From: Siphonodentalium dalli
Lineage: Eukaryota > Mollusca > Scaphopoda > Gadilida > Siphonodentaliidae
Direction: 5' to 3'
Assembly: GCA_032622095.1 (NCBI GenBank)
Contig: CP136069.1
Location: 50,268,760-50,332,759 of the forward strand
DNA: 64,000 nucleotides
Shown here: positions 32,397 through 43,651 of the stretch, piece after piece
Position numbering within the stretch: position 1 is the stretch's first letter
Layout: each line of letters opens with the position of its first letter
The notes under the pieces: generated by a model
Databases searched by the model: none
The model's input: the letters and a program-made list of their open reading frames with translations, nothing else
What the model was told of the DNA's origin: nothing
Program-made: the position numbers and the translations under genes

Positions 32397-33181
32397 GTGT
32401 ATGCAGTTTATGTCTCCTGGCGTGGTGTATAGATAGATACAAGTAGCACCATTTCACGATCGCTTCGGCAGATACATTTTTTCTGTCTGTCGTCTGCTTA
32501 TATTTCTAGAACACCCCTCTAGGTGAATGAAATATATACTAGTGTTGTTCGCTTTCATAGCATAAAGTGCGTTTCATATTTGTCACTAAATGTTGGCGTC
32601 ATTTTGGTCAGTTCATAATTAATTATCAGTAATTAATATTGTTCTAAAATTCTTATAAATGGCGTACTCTTTTTATTTCATATAGCTTCAGGTCAAGCAA
32701 TTGTTTCAATATATGGCCTTTCTGGAAACTAAAGCCTCGGGATTAAATTATCAACGCCTATAGAATCAGATAAGTCGTAATGACGCCAATTTATATTGTT
32801 AATGATTTTTGCATTGTTGGATATCGTGAATAGTATATATATATATATATGTCATGAATTTTTCGATGCGGGGGAAAAAGAGAGAATCAGCTAAATCGGA
32901 GACTTGTCGTGCGGAAATCGTCATGTATGTCTGTTGTATCCACTGTTCTGTATATATGTTCTGAAGCTCAATATATCTATATATATATATACAAGAGTAG
33001 GATCTGCCTGTCTGTCTGTGCGGATTTTTCTCCTAGATCCCTGGACCGAATTCAACCAAATTTGGTGTGGTGACTCGAGGTACCCTGGCGGAGATTATAT
33101 TGGCGTTAGTTTTCAACATTTTGATTTTAAAAGATTCATTAATTAAATAAATAAATGATTTTTTTTTAACTTAGTTCACTT
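32397..33181. other. Unannotated stretch with TA microsatellites
   Basis: TATATATA runs lie at about 32835-32850 and 32980-32992. A fragment with CTGTCTGTCTGTGCGGATTT then TTCTCCTAGATCCCTGG (about 33008) recurs in diverged form near 33450. No gene is supported. Confidence 0.4.
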
Positions 33182-33424
33182 TGGGCTGATTTTATAATCA
33201 AATAAGTCCGATATTAACCTATGTGAATACTTAGGTCCAATATGAACCTATTTGTACGATGATCTGTTGCAGAACCAGAATAACGCTCTTTATATAATGT
33301 GTTTTCGCTGTGGCCCGCGCCACCCAACGGAATAACGTGTTTCAGTCATGGGCTTATTTCAGAATCAAATAAGTCCAATATGAACCAATGTCAATATTTA
33401 GGTCCAATATGAACCTATTTTTGA
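33182..33424. repeat. Two-copy direct repeat, 167 bp apart
   Basis: GGGCT(G/T)ATTT..ATCAAATAAGTCC(G/A)ATAT, then TTAGGTCCAATATGAACCTA and TTTTT/TTTGT, occurs at about 33183-33257 and 33350-33424. The spacer includes GAATAACGCTCTTTAT, reminiscent of MITE family II. Confidence 0.7.
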
Positions 33425-34182
33425 AGTAGCATATCTATAAAAGAGCAGGATATGTCTGTCTGCTCGAATTTTTCCTGAAGTAATTCGGCACATCGTTGTT
33501 GACGTGATTCAATCACCAAGCGGACATGATACAAATAGACCATTCCAATGTATACTTTTATAACTGATGCGAGAATCAATGTTTAGGAAAGAAAGCAATG
33601 AATAACTGACGCAGACAGAGACTGAGAGAAAGATTGAGGGAACGAGAGCCAGAGAGAGAGGGGGAGAGAACTCCACGATTGTCAACTTGCTGCTACTCCA
33701 GCCGCTACGTCCCTGCCGAGGCGCGATGCCAGTCCCGAGTAAATTGGAATCCTCGCTATAATTTTCGCCGATTCCGCCGGATTCCGCCGGAGATATGTAA
33801 GCCGCTTCGACGACCGTCACGAATGGTTCCTAGGCTCCGCGCACTTAAACCGCAATGAATCAGAGAGAGACCCATAAATGTCAATTTCCTGCTACCTTTA
33901 CAGTCTACTTCGACATTTGCTATGTTCTGAATCATGAGTAATTACCACAACCGATAAAGCCAGATATGACCAAATGTCACAATAAATTTTATGACAACGG
34001 TACCCAGGAGAATCCACTATAGTCTGGCTCTCTATCGTTATGTGCCATTGTGATTGATGGAAGTGTTTCCCTCGGAGAAATGGTTGCTTCTACTTCCAAT
34101 GCTGTCATCTCATGGTGAATGGTATTAATTAAATGTATATATATAGTTCGATTTTGTCTGGATCTCCTTGAAATGACGTTAA
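33425..34182. other. Unannotated stretch with GA-rich tract
   Basis: A GAGAGAGAG-rich tract at about 33615-33670 and a duplicated GATTCCGCCG at 33771-33790 are present. Frames of 74 and 103 codons cross the low-complexity DNA and are not supported. Confidence 0.4.
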
Positions 34183-34624
34183 AGTTACTCAATCAGACGG
34201 TCTCCATATCATCAAGATACAACAACAATATTTCTTCAAATTACTCTTTAGTTATCAGAATCTAGTAATTGCTACAAAATAATTCTAACCATGCACTGCC
34301 AACTATGGTATCAAAATTCCCAATACCTGTTATTTATCAACATTTTGTTCAACGAAATATGGCCGTATTATCACTTGAGTATCACGAAATTAGGTCGTAT
34401 TGCCACTTTATTTTAGAGTTATCCATCTTTATCCGCAACTTTCTTCCGAGACCGTCTGTTGGACGAATTTTTCTGGGCCAAAAATAATTGCACATCTCGA
34501 GAAAAATCGATATCTGATCACTCTCAGCTTTGATGGGTTGGTTCCTCGACTCGAATCAAATATTTGTTTACCCCCGAAGCCAAAGAAATAGTAATTTGGG
34601 AGCGTTAATTCGGATAATGCATCT
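34183..34624. mobile_element. TTAA MITE family I, diverged copy
   Basis: It starts AGTTACTCAATCAGACGGTC after TTAA (34179-34182) and ends GTTAATTCGGATAATGCATC then T before TTAA (34625-34628). Landmarks inside are GGTTCCTCGACTCGAATCAA, CCCCGAAGCCAAAGAAATAG and TTAGAGTTATCCATCTTTAT. The right terminus is the AGATGCATAATCCG variant. Confidence 0.8.
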
Positions 34625-34628
34625 TTAA

Positions 34629-35539
34629 TTCTTTATGGGCTACAAACATATAACTTTGTTTCATGAGTGCGCCCATTATCCAAATTTATGAGGGGACATT
34701 AACTAGTTTTCGAGACCAATCACCCCTGAATATACGCAATAGAGTCAACCTTTAGACAAAAAATATTGGCCGACAGAAACTGTTGTTATTTTCCTTGTAC
34801 CGAAGGTAGATTACGCAGAAACATACATATATAGATTCAATTAGAGTTGTAGCATATGTGTGACCACCTTTTCGGGACAACATTCTAATATTCGGATTTG
34901 GTTCATATTGGAGCGAATATTCGATTTCTCCAATTAGCTGACGTTGGACCTTCTGCGAAGCCATTCAAACCTTACTCCGAATATACCACCATACAATTTA
35001 CTGGCAACCCCGCGCACTCAAGTTTACAATCAACTAATTAGTTCACACAGGCGACAGTGTTAGGGTTAAGCCATGACCACGATTCATTACAGTACTGAGC
35101 CAAACTTGATATGTTTTGGCGTTTAGAACTCTACGTCGGACATAAGTTGTCAAAAAGGAAATGATGCCTTACCAAGTTACCATACTTATTTCTGGAAATA
35201 AATTGGCATTTCCACAACTACCCTCTTTTGTGCCAAAAAAATCAGTGTAGAAAAATAATCCCACCCCTGACCCCCATACCCAATTTGGCGACAAACGTAA
35301 CGATCAATCACACACATGTACGACCATGTACCATGTACAATGGCTGAGAATAAAGCATTACTTACTTAAATGAATTAACATAGCCTACGAATTTCTTTTT
35401 TCTTTCATACTAAACAACCGAAGATATTATCCACCGTTCAGCTGCCGGTAGTTGTGTTTTGCTGACTCGAGTTTCCCTATACACAAATATCATGGGGCAT
35501 AATTTCAATTATTTCGTTGCTTAGAACGTCAATATAGAG
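34629..35539. other. Unannotated stretch
   Basis: AT-rich sequence without recurrent repeats or recognisable frames. Confidence 0.4.
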
Positions 35540-35865
35540 GTGGAATATTAGATCATGACACGAATCCCTGCTCAGGCTTACGCCCGTATATGGATCATAT
35601 TCCACCAGTACAAAACTGTGTGATATTGTGTCAGGGAAGTATACCATTGAAAAAAACAGTGCATATAATATAGTAATAATGCATTGCACTGTAGGTGAAG
35701 GTCCCAAATTGAAATTGCACGATTTAAGTGATTGTGTGAGCGATTAGGTTTGCGTTGATTACAATTATGGAATTTCTCCCGTATAATCAGGTATAATCAC
35801 TTCAATGTTTATTGCGATATCGGCTCGTAAATTAAATAAGTCACAAAAAGCATGAAATCTCGCGG
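35540..35865. repeat. Interspersed repeat J, copy 2
   Basis: It parallels 25640-26000: GATCATGACACGAATCCCTG, ACGCCCGTATATGG, ATGGAATTTCTCCCGTATAA, TTTATTGCGATATCGGCTCG and AAGTCACAAAAAGCATG. It runs straight into the partial fold-back that follows. Confidence 0.65.
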
Positions 35866-35975
35866 CCTTATCAGATCCATCCATGTTCTGGAGGTGCATT
35901 CCATATATGGAGTTTTGAATATTCGTGAATTCCGTATATGGAATGCTCCACCAGGACTTTGACATGTAGCACATT
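35866..35975. mobile_element. Fold-back element FBa copy D (core only)
   Basis: The core arms survive: CGCGGCC, GATCCATCCATGTTCTGG, GTGCATTCCATATATGGAGT, then GAATTCCGTATATGGAATGC, CCAGGACTTTGACATGTAGC. The outer termini found in copies B and C are absent on the right and minimal on the left. Confidence 0.7.
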
Positions 35976-36639
35976 TTAGTCTAAACATTGACTGAAAGTA
36001 GAAATATATTCTGCCTATTTTTTGTGGTATGACAATTCCAACTGCTGTTGTTTCAATAATGACATTTCCAACCTCCTATGTCGCCATGGCCTTGTATTTA
36101 GATGATGCTGAGCACAATCTCCCTTCGAAATTGACGGAATATTGTCACCGATTGCATTGCGATATGTCATAAAGTTACTCCGTTTATGGAGAATATGGTG
36201 AACGAATGTTCGAATACCAAGCAGGGGCGGTTGGCGCACTGAATGGTAATGGGGGCTCAACCTTCAGAATGGCACTTTTCTCAAAGCAAATTATTCATTT
36301 GTATAGTCGTCAGTCAAGAGCAAGGGGGTTGAAGTTCCTGCATGTCCATGCATTGCCCCTTCGTGCACATCTGCCAATACATCGGATAGCTTATACAGGG
36401 GCGTGGCTAGAGGGGCTCCGTTGTGGGGGGGGGGGGTGTCCACCTTGAGGAAATTCCAACTGCACACCCCCCCCCCTTGAATCAGACCAAACCAAACATA
36501 AGTTTGCATAATTCCATTTGCACCCCCTTCCCCTTGTGCTCAGGCGTAATATCCTATATATATTCATAAACCATGGTTTTATATTCCCGATATGAGAACA
36601 TTCAGATATGTTTACCTGAAAATTGCATAAATCATAACA
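35976..36639. other. Stretch with hAT-like end and G/C tracts
   Basis: ACAGGGGCGTGGCTAGAGGG at about 36397 resembles a hAT-type terminus, followed by a tract of about 12 G and, at 36466, about 12 C. No matching right end CCCCTG or target duplication is seen, so no element is called. The 80-codon frame here translates the tracts. Confidence 0.35.
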
Positions 36640-36858
36640 TCTAGTGGTCTAACTCCAGACAAATACCCATAGCTGCGGACAAGAGACTGGTTGTCCGGCC
36701 CGGTGTGAGAACATTTTGAAAACTATACAAGAAAATCGCAAATCCTAGCATCTAGACTGGCATCAACTGAAGCTTTCCTAGTGTTGGAAATTTCAAACCT
36801 CATGCTCCCCCTCAGGTTGGAAAATTTGACCAAATGTAGTAAAATATTGTTTTGTTAA
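36640..36858. repeat. Interspersed repeat E, copy 3 (left part, interrupted)
   Basis: GGCCCGGTGTGAGAACATTT, AATCCTAGCATCTAGACTGG, GTGTTGGAAATTTCAAACCT and AGGTTGGAAAATTTGACCAA match the adjacent copy at 37380-37590. The copy is split by the family I MITE at 36859 and resumes at 37339. Confidence 0.75.
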
Positions 36859-37338
36859 AGGTACTCAACCCGATAAAACTCCTCTCAATTACTATTTCAA
36901 TGGCTTCGGGGGTCAAAAATATTTGATTCGAGTCGAGGAAGTCACCCATCAAAGCTCAGATTTGTTAGATATCGATTTTAGAAATCTATTATTTTTCATT
37001 ATCGGGAATTCTTCCTGGCCCAGAAGATAGTCAAAAATTCGTTATTATTACCCACTTGATTATAGAGTTATCCATCCTTGTCTGTTTGAATAGAATTTTG
37101 GCGTAATATCTCGAGCAGGTTACCAAATTGACGGCAGTTATAAGTACTCATCTCGAGAACATACGAATTTTCAAAAATCAATATCTAATAACTCTGAGCT
37201 TTGTTTGATGGGTTCCTCGACTCGAATCAAATATTTTTCACCCCCAAAGCCAAATAAATAGTAATATAGGACCCTCTGATCGGATTGTTGTTGTTGGAAT
37301 CTGTTGAGATGGGGACCCTCTTTACGGGTTGAGTACCT
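36859..37338 (+). mobile_element. TTAA MITE family I, full-length copy
   Basis: This 480-bp element starts AGGTACTCAACCCGATAAAA after TTAA (36855-36858) and ends TTTACGGGTTGAGTACCT before TTAA (37339-37342). The two arms are imperfect inverted repeats over about 150-180 bp (GGCTTCGGGGGTCAAAAATA on one side, TTTTTCACCCCCAAAGCC on the other). It interrupts repeat E, and an uninterrupted paralogue of the target lies at 37581-37610. Non-autonomous. Confidence 0.95.
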
Positions 37339-37342
37339 TTAA

Positions 37343-37800
37343 ACTAATTAGCAGTTTTGTATTGGCCACGGGGGAGGGACAATGACACACCGGGCCGAGC
37401 ATGGTTCGGCCCGATGTGCGAAATTTTTTTAATCTGAACAAGAAAGTCGCAAAATCCTAGCATCTAGACTAGCCTCAAGTCTTCCTAGAGTTGGAAATTT
37501 CAAACCTGACACCCCCACTTAGGTTGGAAAATTTCCAACTAATGACAATTCCAATGACAATGTTGAACAAATGTATGACAATATTGTTTTCTTAAATTAA
37601 CTAGCAGTTTTTGACTGTCAACGGGGGAGGGACCAGGACACAAGCTTTCCAAGTGTTGGAAATTTCTCACCCCCCCCCCCCTTAAGGTTGGAAAATTTCC
37701 AACGGATGACCATTTCAGTCCAAAATTTTGACCATAAATAGGAAAATATGCAAATATCCAACCGTTGAAAATTTTGACCAAAGTTGGTGGGGGTGAGACA
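37343..37800. repeat. Interspersed repeat E, copies 3 (right part) and 4
   Basis: Two consecutive units share GCAGTTTT..GGGGGAGGGAC and AGTGTTGGAAATTTC / AGGTTGGAAAATTTCCAAC. The 3'-most segment has TCCAACCGTTGAAAATTTTG then ACCAAAGT. The TTAA at 37592-37595 within copy 4 is the empty counterpart of the TTAA used by the 36859 insertion. Confidence 0.7.
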
Positions 37801-38006
37801 CCCCCTCCCCCAACCCCTCCCACCTGTCGCCACGTCTCTGAGCTTATAACTAGTCGGATTTGGTTTCTGGTTCAGTTCGCTATATCTGGTGGTGGACAAC
37901 TCGACGAATATTGTCACCGATATGGCATAATGGAAATTATGGTGGGCGAATTCGATCTATATTTGGGAAATATATCTGCCTTTTGCATGGTGTCTCCTCA
38001 GATTAA

Positions 38007-38485
38007 AGGTACTCAATCCGATAAAACTCCTCTCAATTACTATTTCAATGGCTTCGGGGGTCAAAAATATTTGATTCGAGTCGAGGAAGTCACCCATCAA
38101 AGCTCAGATTTGTTAGATATCGATTTTAGAAATCAATTATTTTTCATTATCGGGAATTCTTTCTGGCCCAGAAGACAGTCAAAATTTCGTTATTATTACC
38201 ACTTGATTATAGAGGTATCCATCCTTGTCTGTTTGAATAGAGTTTTGGCGTAAAATCTCGAGCAGGTTACCAAATTGACGGCAGTTATTAGTACTCATCT
38301 CGAGCAATTAACAAATTTCAAAAATCAATATCTAATAACTCTGAGCTTTGTTTGATGGGTTCCTCGACTCGAATCAAATATTTTTTACCCCCAAAGCCAA
38401 AGAAATAGTAATATAGGACCCTCTGATCGGATTGTTGTTGTTGGAATCTGTTGAGATGGGGACCCTCTTTACGGATTGAGTACCT
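38007..38485 (+). mobile_element. TTAA MITE family I, full-length copy
   Basis: This 479-bp element lies between TTAA 38003-38006 and TTAA 38486-38489, with ends AGGTACTCAATCCGATAAAA and TTTACGGATTGAGTACCT. It is nearly identical to 36859-37338 and to the inverse of 27236-27715, so these three are the youngest copies here. The plus-strand 162-codon frame covering it is a translation artefact. Confidence 0.95.
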
Positions 38486-38700
38486 TTAAAGGCTCGGAAA
38501 ATACACCAACGAATGGCTAAAATAGTTGCTTTCGGTTGTGGCTCGATATCTTTTCAAGACTATACACCACCAGAAACATATACACGGCCGCCAAGTTCCA
38601 CAAACAAAATATAGATCACAAACAGGCATTGTGCACGTATGTATGCACCATGCCGAGAACCAGATGTATTTCCTAAGCCCGATTTATGCATCAATCCCTT

Positions 38701-39166
38701 TCAAGCCTGAGTTTAGTGTGCCTGTCATTTCCAGAATGAGGTCGCCAGAGGTTGAATTAATAACGCTGTACCGCATAGCGGGCTAGCATCAATAAATTCA
38801 CCCTCTGGTGACTTAATTCTGCTTAGGCCTCATCTTCTCTGGAAAGTTTCTTTATTATCAAATTTCTATAAAACTTCTTCACATAGATTCTATTTCATTT
38901 TTAGTTTAGTTTCTCTATATATCCCCAAATTGGCAGACGACACATTTCATTTTCGAGGTTCCCAATGGGTGTCCATCACAATATTCACCATTTGGGAACT
39001 TCAGTCTGAGTCTATATATGTCTCCCATAGCAGATGAGGCCATTCAGAATGAGGTCCCAATAGGGTGAATTTGGTGATGCTAGCCCGCTATGCGGGATAG
39101 CGAATCTAAATTCACCCTCCGGGGACCTCATTCTGCAAATGACAGGCACACTAAACTCAGGCTTGA
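38701..39166. mobile_element. Fold-back element H, copy 1 (arms are themselves hairpins)
   Basis: Terminal inverted repeats: TCAAGCCTGAGTTTAGTGTG then CCTGTCATTT.CAGAATGAGG at the left, mirrored exactly at 39108-39166. Each arm contains its own small palindrome (GTACCGCATAGCGGGCTAGC in the left, GCTAGCCCGCTATGCGGGAT in the right) flanked by GGTGAATT / AATTCACC. Length 466 bp. A run of C follows the right end. No target duplication recognised and no coding capacity. Confidence 0.85.
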
Positions 39167-39791
39167 TCCCCCCCCCCCCCCGAATTCGGCGATCGTATCA
39201 CAACAGAACGCAGCAAGCTGGCTCGACGTTACATAACTACCCGAGTCTGGATAACTCAGATGTTACCCGTGTCTGCATCATATCTAGCTACCGACAGTTC
39301 ATTCTGGAATGTAGACGAGGAACTATATTAAGAATGACCTCCAGTAACCTACATATTCTTACCTGTTTTACCTAAGCATATTACCATACTGACGGCATTA
39401 AGCGGACTAACGGCCACTTCTAACGCGTCGTTGTTTATTTCCGGGTTTAACAGGATTTATATTTCTTAAGAGTGCACTGCGGAATATTCTCTTGTTCTGA
39501 ATTATTGAGGTACGTTTCAATTTTATTTTGTTTAGCATCCGGAGATTGGTGAATAAGTGGTCTGAATTCTCTTCAATTTATAACGTCCTTAGAATAATTG
39601 TGTTCACGTAGTTCATTATTCAAACTAATATCGTTCGACTGATTTATTGATTAGTCGAAATCTGCAATCACGTCAGTTGTGTCATATTATAGAGAACAAA
39701 GCCGTACGCGGGGCCCGTATTTTATGGAAGGCTGAGACTTTTTGCTCGAATGTGTTTACTTGATACATTTTGTGTGTAACATATCTATTAA
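39167..39791. other. Unannotated stretch
   Basis: It begins with a 14-C tract. The 78-codon plus frame (39139-39375) spans the tract and is not supported. Nothing else recognised. Confidence 0.4.
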
Positions 39792-40190
39792 CCCTTTACC
39801 CAACAAACCGGCCAAAACCGGCCAAATAAAGCTTCAACAGCCTAAAATATCTTCGGTCTGTCTCAATAGAACCATACAAATATGGATATCATTGGAACCG
39901 GCTCCTTGACCACATTGTGATAGTTACAGTTATGCCCTGTGCCAATGCATTCTCTTATATATGCGAGTCGACCATAGGTCGCCTCGCATATATAAGAGAA
40001 TGCATTGGCCTAAAAAAAATCTTTTTTTTATTAATAACACTTTTTACCATTTTTTCTTACATTCTTTAACAATTTTATAATTTTTAATGTGTTAAGCCAA
40101 TGCATTCTCTTATATATGCGAGGCGACCTATGGTCGACTCGCATATATAAGAGAATGCATTGGCACAGGGCCGTTCTGTTGGGTAAAGGG
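39792..40190 (+). mobile_element. Double-hairpin TTAA MITE family III, copy 1
   Basis: Ends CCCTTTACCCAACA and TGTTGGGTAAAGGG lie between TTAA 39788-39791 and TTAA 40191-40194. Order inside: CGGCCAAAACCGGCC, about 110 bp unique, hairpin 1 (39950-40010), an A/T-rich spacer, then hairpin 2 (40100-40165). Each hairpin has a perfect stem GCCAATGCATTCTCTTATAT then ATGCGAG, with a GTCGACCATAGGTCGC tip. The two hairpins are reverse complements of each other. Minus-strand frames repeating CQCILLYMRVDHRSPRIYKR are translations of the hairpins and recur in every copy. Confidence 0.95.
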
Positions 40191-40334
40191 TTAATTGTGT
40201 CTCCCAATATATACAGTATTGACAATTAAATGATGATGTGGAGGCAATAAATGATGAGGGAGTAACCACTGGGGATTCGAGCATACATGTATTCGTGGTT
40301 GTAACACAGTATTTTGTAGAATATATACCTTGTA

Positions 40335-40500
40335 TATATACAGAAATATAACAAAATAGATTCAAATTAACCTTAAATATGTATAATTCGGGGAAAAATG
40401 TGAAAAATACTGTAATTTGCCACAAATTCACCCTGAAATACTATTTAATTTGCCCGAATTAGACCGAAAATATCTCAAATTGGCCGAAAAATTTTCACTG
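40335..40500 (-). repeat. Interspersed repeat F, copy 2 (inverted)
   Basis: The complement of 18880-19080: TAGATTCAAATTAACCTTAA, TGAAAAATACTGTAATTTGC, AATTTGCCCGAATTAGACCG, AATTGGCCGAAAAATTTTC. Similar length and moderate divergence. Confidence 0.75.
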
Positions 40501-40539
40501 ATACACGTCTATCGTATGTACTTGGATTAGTAAGTAGAT

Positions 40540-40760
40540 CCAAATGGGGTGGGGGGGGGTCCAACGTGGCAAACCTCAAATAGCAAAACTCATTTTGGAA
40601 TAGTGTTGGAACTATCCAATTTGAGCACAAGCTTTCTAGGTGAACATTGGAAATTTGAAACCTGGCACCTGACTGAGAGAAATTAGGAAATTATTCGATA
40701 TTTGTCTAAACAACACAACACATTTCACACTAAAATATTATACTATATTATACTAGAAAA
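40540..40760. repeat. Interspersed repeat E, copy 5
   Basis: It starts at a G-tract (about 10 G at 40549). TGTTGGAACTATCCAATTTG, CAAGCTTTCTAGGTGAACAT, TTGGAAATTTGAAACCTGGC and ACACAACACATTTCACACTA follow, as in copies 1-4. Divergent. Confidence 0.6.
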
Positions 40761-40815
40761 GTTTCGACATATTTTAACGCGTTCTATACTAAATGTTCAT
40801 TGATAACTTCCCATA

Positions 40816-40888
40816 GGAAATGTACGGATAATAAGTTCAACAAACGACCATGGTGTGTTGAACTTATTATCTGAATATTTCCCACTGA
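40816..40888. repeat. Inverted repeat of a dispersed 30-bp motif
   Basis: GGAAATGTACGGATAATAAG then TTCAACAAACG is mirrored by GTGTTGAACTTATTATCTGA then ATATTTCC around CCATGG. The same 30-bp motif occurs singly near 28719, 30979 and 49438. It is often followed within a few hundred bases by a TTCCAATGTATACTTTTATA then ACTGA segment (40995, 33546, 49584), so these are pieces of one larger dispersed repeat. Confidence 0.7.
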
Positions 40889-41029
40889 TGACTATGAATC
40901 ATTCTGCTCAATTTTTATCATTTCGGATGTCTGTCGTCTGCTTTTAATGTCTGAACACACTTCAAATGAATAACATATCGTTCCAATGTATTTTATAACT
41001 GAATGGGAGAATCCTTTTTATGTTTACCC

Positions 41030-41850
41030 ATACCATAGTATGGTAAACATAGTGTCGTTGCCCGGATTGACCACTCGTCGTTCGTCCGTCTGTCCGTCTG
41101 TCCGTCTGTCCGTCTGTCCGTAGACACTTTACGAGTAATGCGATAACTCAAACATTTTCTATCCGATCGAAACCAAATTTTGTATATGGGTTTCTCAGCC
41201 CAAAATACAGATCGAGTTCGAATTTGGGTTTGATCCGAGATTTTGTTACAGAGTTATGGCCCTTTTTCGACTTAGAATTCACGCATTCTGCCATAACTCA
41301 AAATACAGACCGAGTTCGAATATGGGTTTGATCCGATTAATTTTAAAGGAGTTATGACCCTTTTTCCAGAAATAAAAAAAAATTAGATTTTTTTTAGATT
41401 TAGCTCCTTGTTTGACTCATTGTGTTCATATTTTGTACGTAGGTTTATGATGACACATGGCTCACCTGTATAGTTTTTGGTATCGATTGGTTGATCGGTT
41501 TAGAAAATAATTAACCCTGCTCACAAATGCTATCTGATACATCAAAGTCAAACAATTTTCTTCTGATCTGCCTCATATTTCTTACCTAGGTCTTTCTTAG
41601 CACGTTCTTCATCTGTATGGATTTTGGTATTGTTTAGTTAACCCTTTCCACTCTTGTTTTTAAATAGAATTCATCCAAGCCAGGATGACTCAAACATTTT
41701 TCATCTGATCGACACCAATTTTGGTATATGAATTTCTGACCCCTAAATACAGATCAAGTGCGAATATGGGTTTGATCCGGTATATATTAACAGAGTTATG
41801 GCCCTTTATAATTCATACATCTTTTCCATGCACTATTAAATTTGAATAGA
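41030..41850. repeat. Repeat block: CCGTCTGT microsatellite and AGTTATGGCCC units
   Basis: A short inverted repeat (TTTACCCATACCATAG / TATGGTAAAC) is followed by five CCGTCTGT units at about 41084-41122. Three diverged units of ATACAGATCGAGTTCGAAT, then TGGGTTTGATCCG and GAGTTATG(G/A)CCCTTT follow at about 41206-41272, 41302-41362 and 41746-41805. I remember similar blocks as common dispersed repeats in lophotrochozoan genomes, but that is not evidence from the window. Not coding. Confidence 0.7.
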
Positions 41851-43480
41851 ACAAGACACAACACACACCTGTGTTATTGGAAGGAGATAATGTATTGCTT
41901 TGGAAACAGTGACCTGATAGTTCCACTGGTGACTGCAGACTTAATATAAACATCTGTCAAACTTTGATTGATGTTAGACTCTTTATTCCAGTTCTGTTCT
42001 CTGTTGAAACCATGCAGTTCATGGCATTATTGTTTACAGAGACACTGTTGTTATAACTTAGAAAATAATTAATACAGCATTCCTTAGTTCCATCATATGA
42101 TGTCATTGAAAATGATTAACCCTCTGCACACATCATATGGTCTTCTGATGTTTTTTATTTGATCATTCTCCTATTCTATGTACATGTTGATGGTGATCCA
42201 CTTTTAATTTGCATGAATTTGGGATTAAAATTAACCCATTCGATTGACTCATATTATCTGATAGACATATATTAAATTATCACTTTAACTTTGAGCCAGG
42301 TTCAGTCAGTGTTTCAAGAAATGACCAATTGAAATTCATCATTAGAGGATATGTCTTATTTTGAAATTCCCTCAATTGCATTTGGGCTACAGGATAATAT
42401 TAACAGTGCTGGGATTCTTGAGACTGACTTATTGTATGGGTTTCTAAATCCAATGACATGCATTTTGTTGACTACTCTGTGTTTATCAGTTCATTAGTTT
42501 GGGTAAGATTAACCCCTTACTATCCAATTTGATAACTCAAATATTTCCATTGATTATGTTTATAGTTCTGGCACAGTTTATGATAACACACCTCTAACCT
42601 GCATAGTGAGGGTCATTTGGTTTATTTGCTTAAATATATTAACATCCTTCACCAATCCTGTTGACTCAATGTGATAGCTAAATATTTTTTGCATGATTAC
42701 TCTATAAATAATCACATCTGTGATAATCATGACACATTATTCACCTGTATAGATTTTGGTATCGATCGAATGGTTGTGATAATATTATAAACCTTAACTT
42801 TAATTAAATTTTAAACTGTTCACAAACATATCTTTCTAACGATCAACTTACAAGAAAATTAACATTTATATCCAATCATTAGCAATCATATTTTATATCC
42901 AGGTCTATACATCCCTCACTTCTATAGTTGATCAGGTATTGATTGTTTTTAGTGGTGAAATATTAATAGGTTGCTATGAATTTTTAATATGCAGCTGACA
43001 CAAGATATTATGAACAAAAAAATAGCAATGATAATAAAAAACCCACACAATATGTAATGTCTCATGTTCCAATGTAATAAATAGATAAATTGAGTTGCTA
43101 TGATGTTTATCTACCTAATTTCTTAACTATTTGATATTTAACAGCTATGGTGCTTCTCTCCGACTATGGATTGAGCTTAATTAGACTTATAACTCTATAA
43201 GACATACATGTATCTGTGTTGGAGTCACTAATAGGTTGAAATCAAAGCCACGTCTGTTAACATTGTGTTAATGTGAGCAAGGTGCCCAATAAGTGTGATT
43301 TCACTTGTGAATTAATAGTAAGGTGTGAATTGTTTAAAGTTTTGCACTCATGAACAGGATGGGGTAAGGATATATGAAAATAGCTCATCGCTGTCGCCAA
43401 GGTATGGGTTAAACATCTGCCGATCGTGATCGGCCTCTCGTTAGTATAAAAGGGTTAATTGTCTGCAATGTCCAACTGAG
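41851..43480. other. AT-rich region with highly degenerate tandem units
   Basis: Weak recurrence of TCACCTGTATAGATTTTGGT, then ATCGATTGG..GATAATATTAAC, is seen at about 42590, 42739 and 42916, and also upstream at 41461 and 41606. Spacing is irregular (about 140-500 bp). This looks like a very old array or serial insertions. There are no open frames of 60 codons or more and no gene. Confidence 0.4.
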
Positions 43481-43593
43481 TCAGGCATAACATTTTTAAC
43501 AGTTGAAATTTGGTTTACGAAAGTAGGTGCGTGACCCCATCCCCAGCACCCATTTATCACGTCACTGGTTACAAATGTTGAGAGCCCTTTGAA

Positions 43594-43647
43594 CCCTTGA
43601 CGATCATGACTGGAGCTTTCTGAATTTGGTTCGAAAACCCCGTGCCA
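43594..43647. mobile_element. Left-end remnant of double-hairpin subfamily IIIb
   Basis: CCCTTGACGATCATGACTGG then AGCTTTCTGAATTTGG matches the left end of 30544-30800 and, inverted, the right end at 46596. It is preceded by TGAA, probably a mutated TTAA. It stops where the family III copy at 43652 begins, so the rest of this element is lost or was replaced. Confidence 0.6.
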
Positions 43648-43651
43648 TTAA

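Noticed and set aside
36397-36545. Complete hAT element starting ACAGGGGCGTGGCTAG
   Set aside because: No complementary right end and no 8-bp flanking duplication were found.
37765-38253. 162-codon plus-strand frame with GFGGQKYLIRVEEVTHQSSD
   Set aside because: The same peptide arises at 27544-27795 from another copy of MITE family I, so it is repeat translation. The N-terminal part comes from repeat E.
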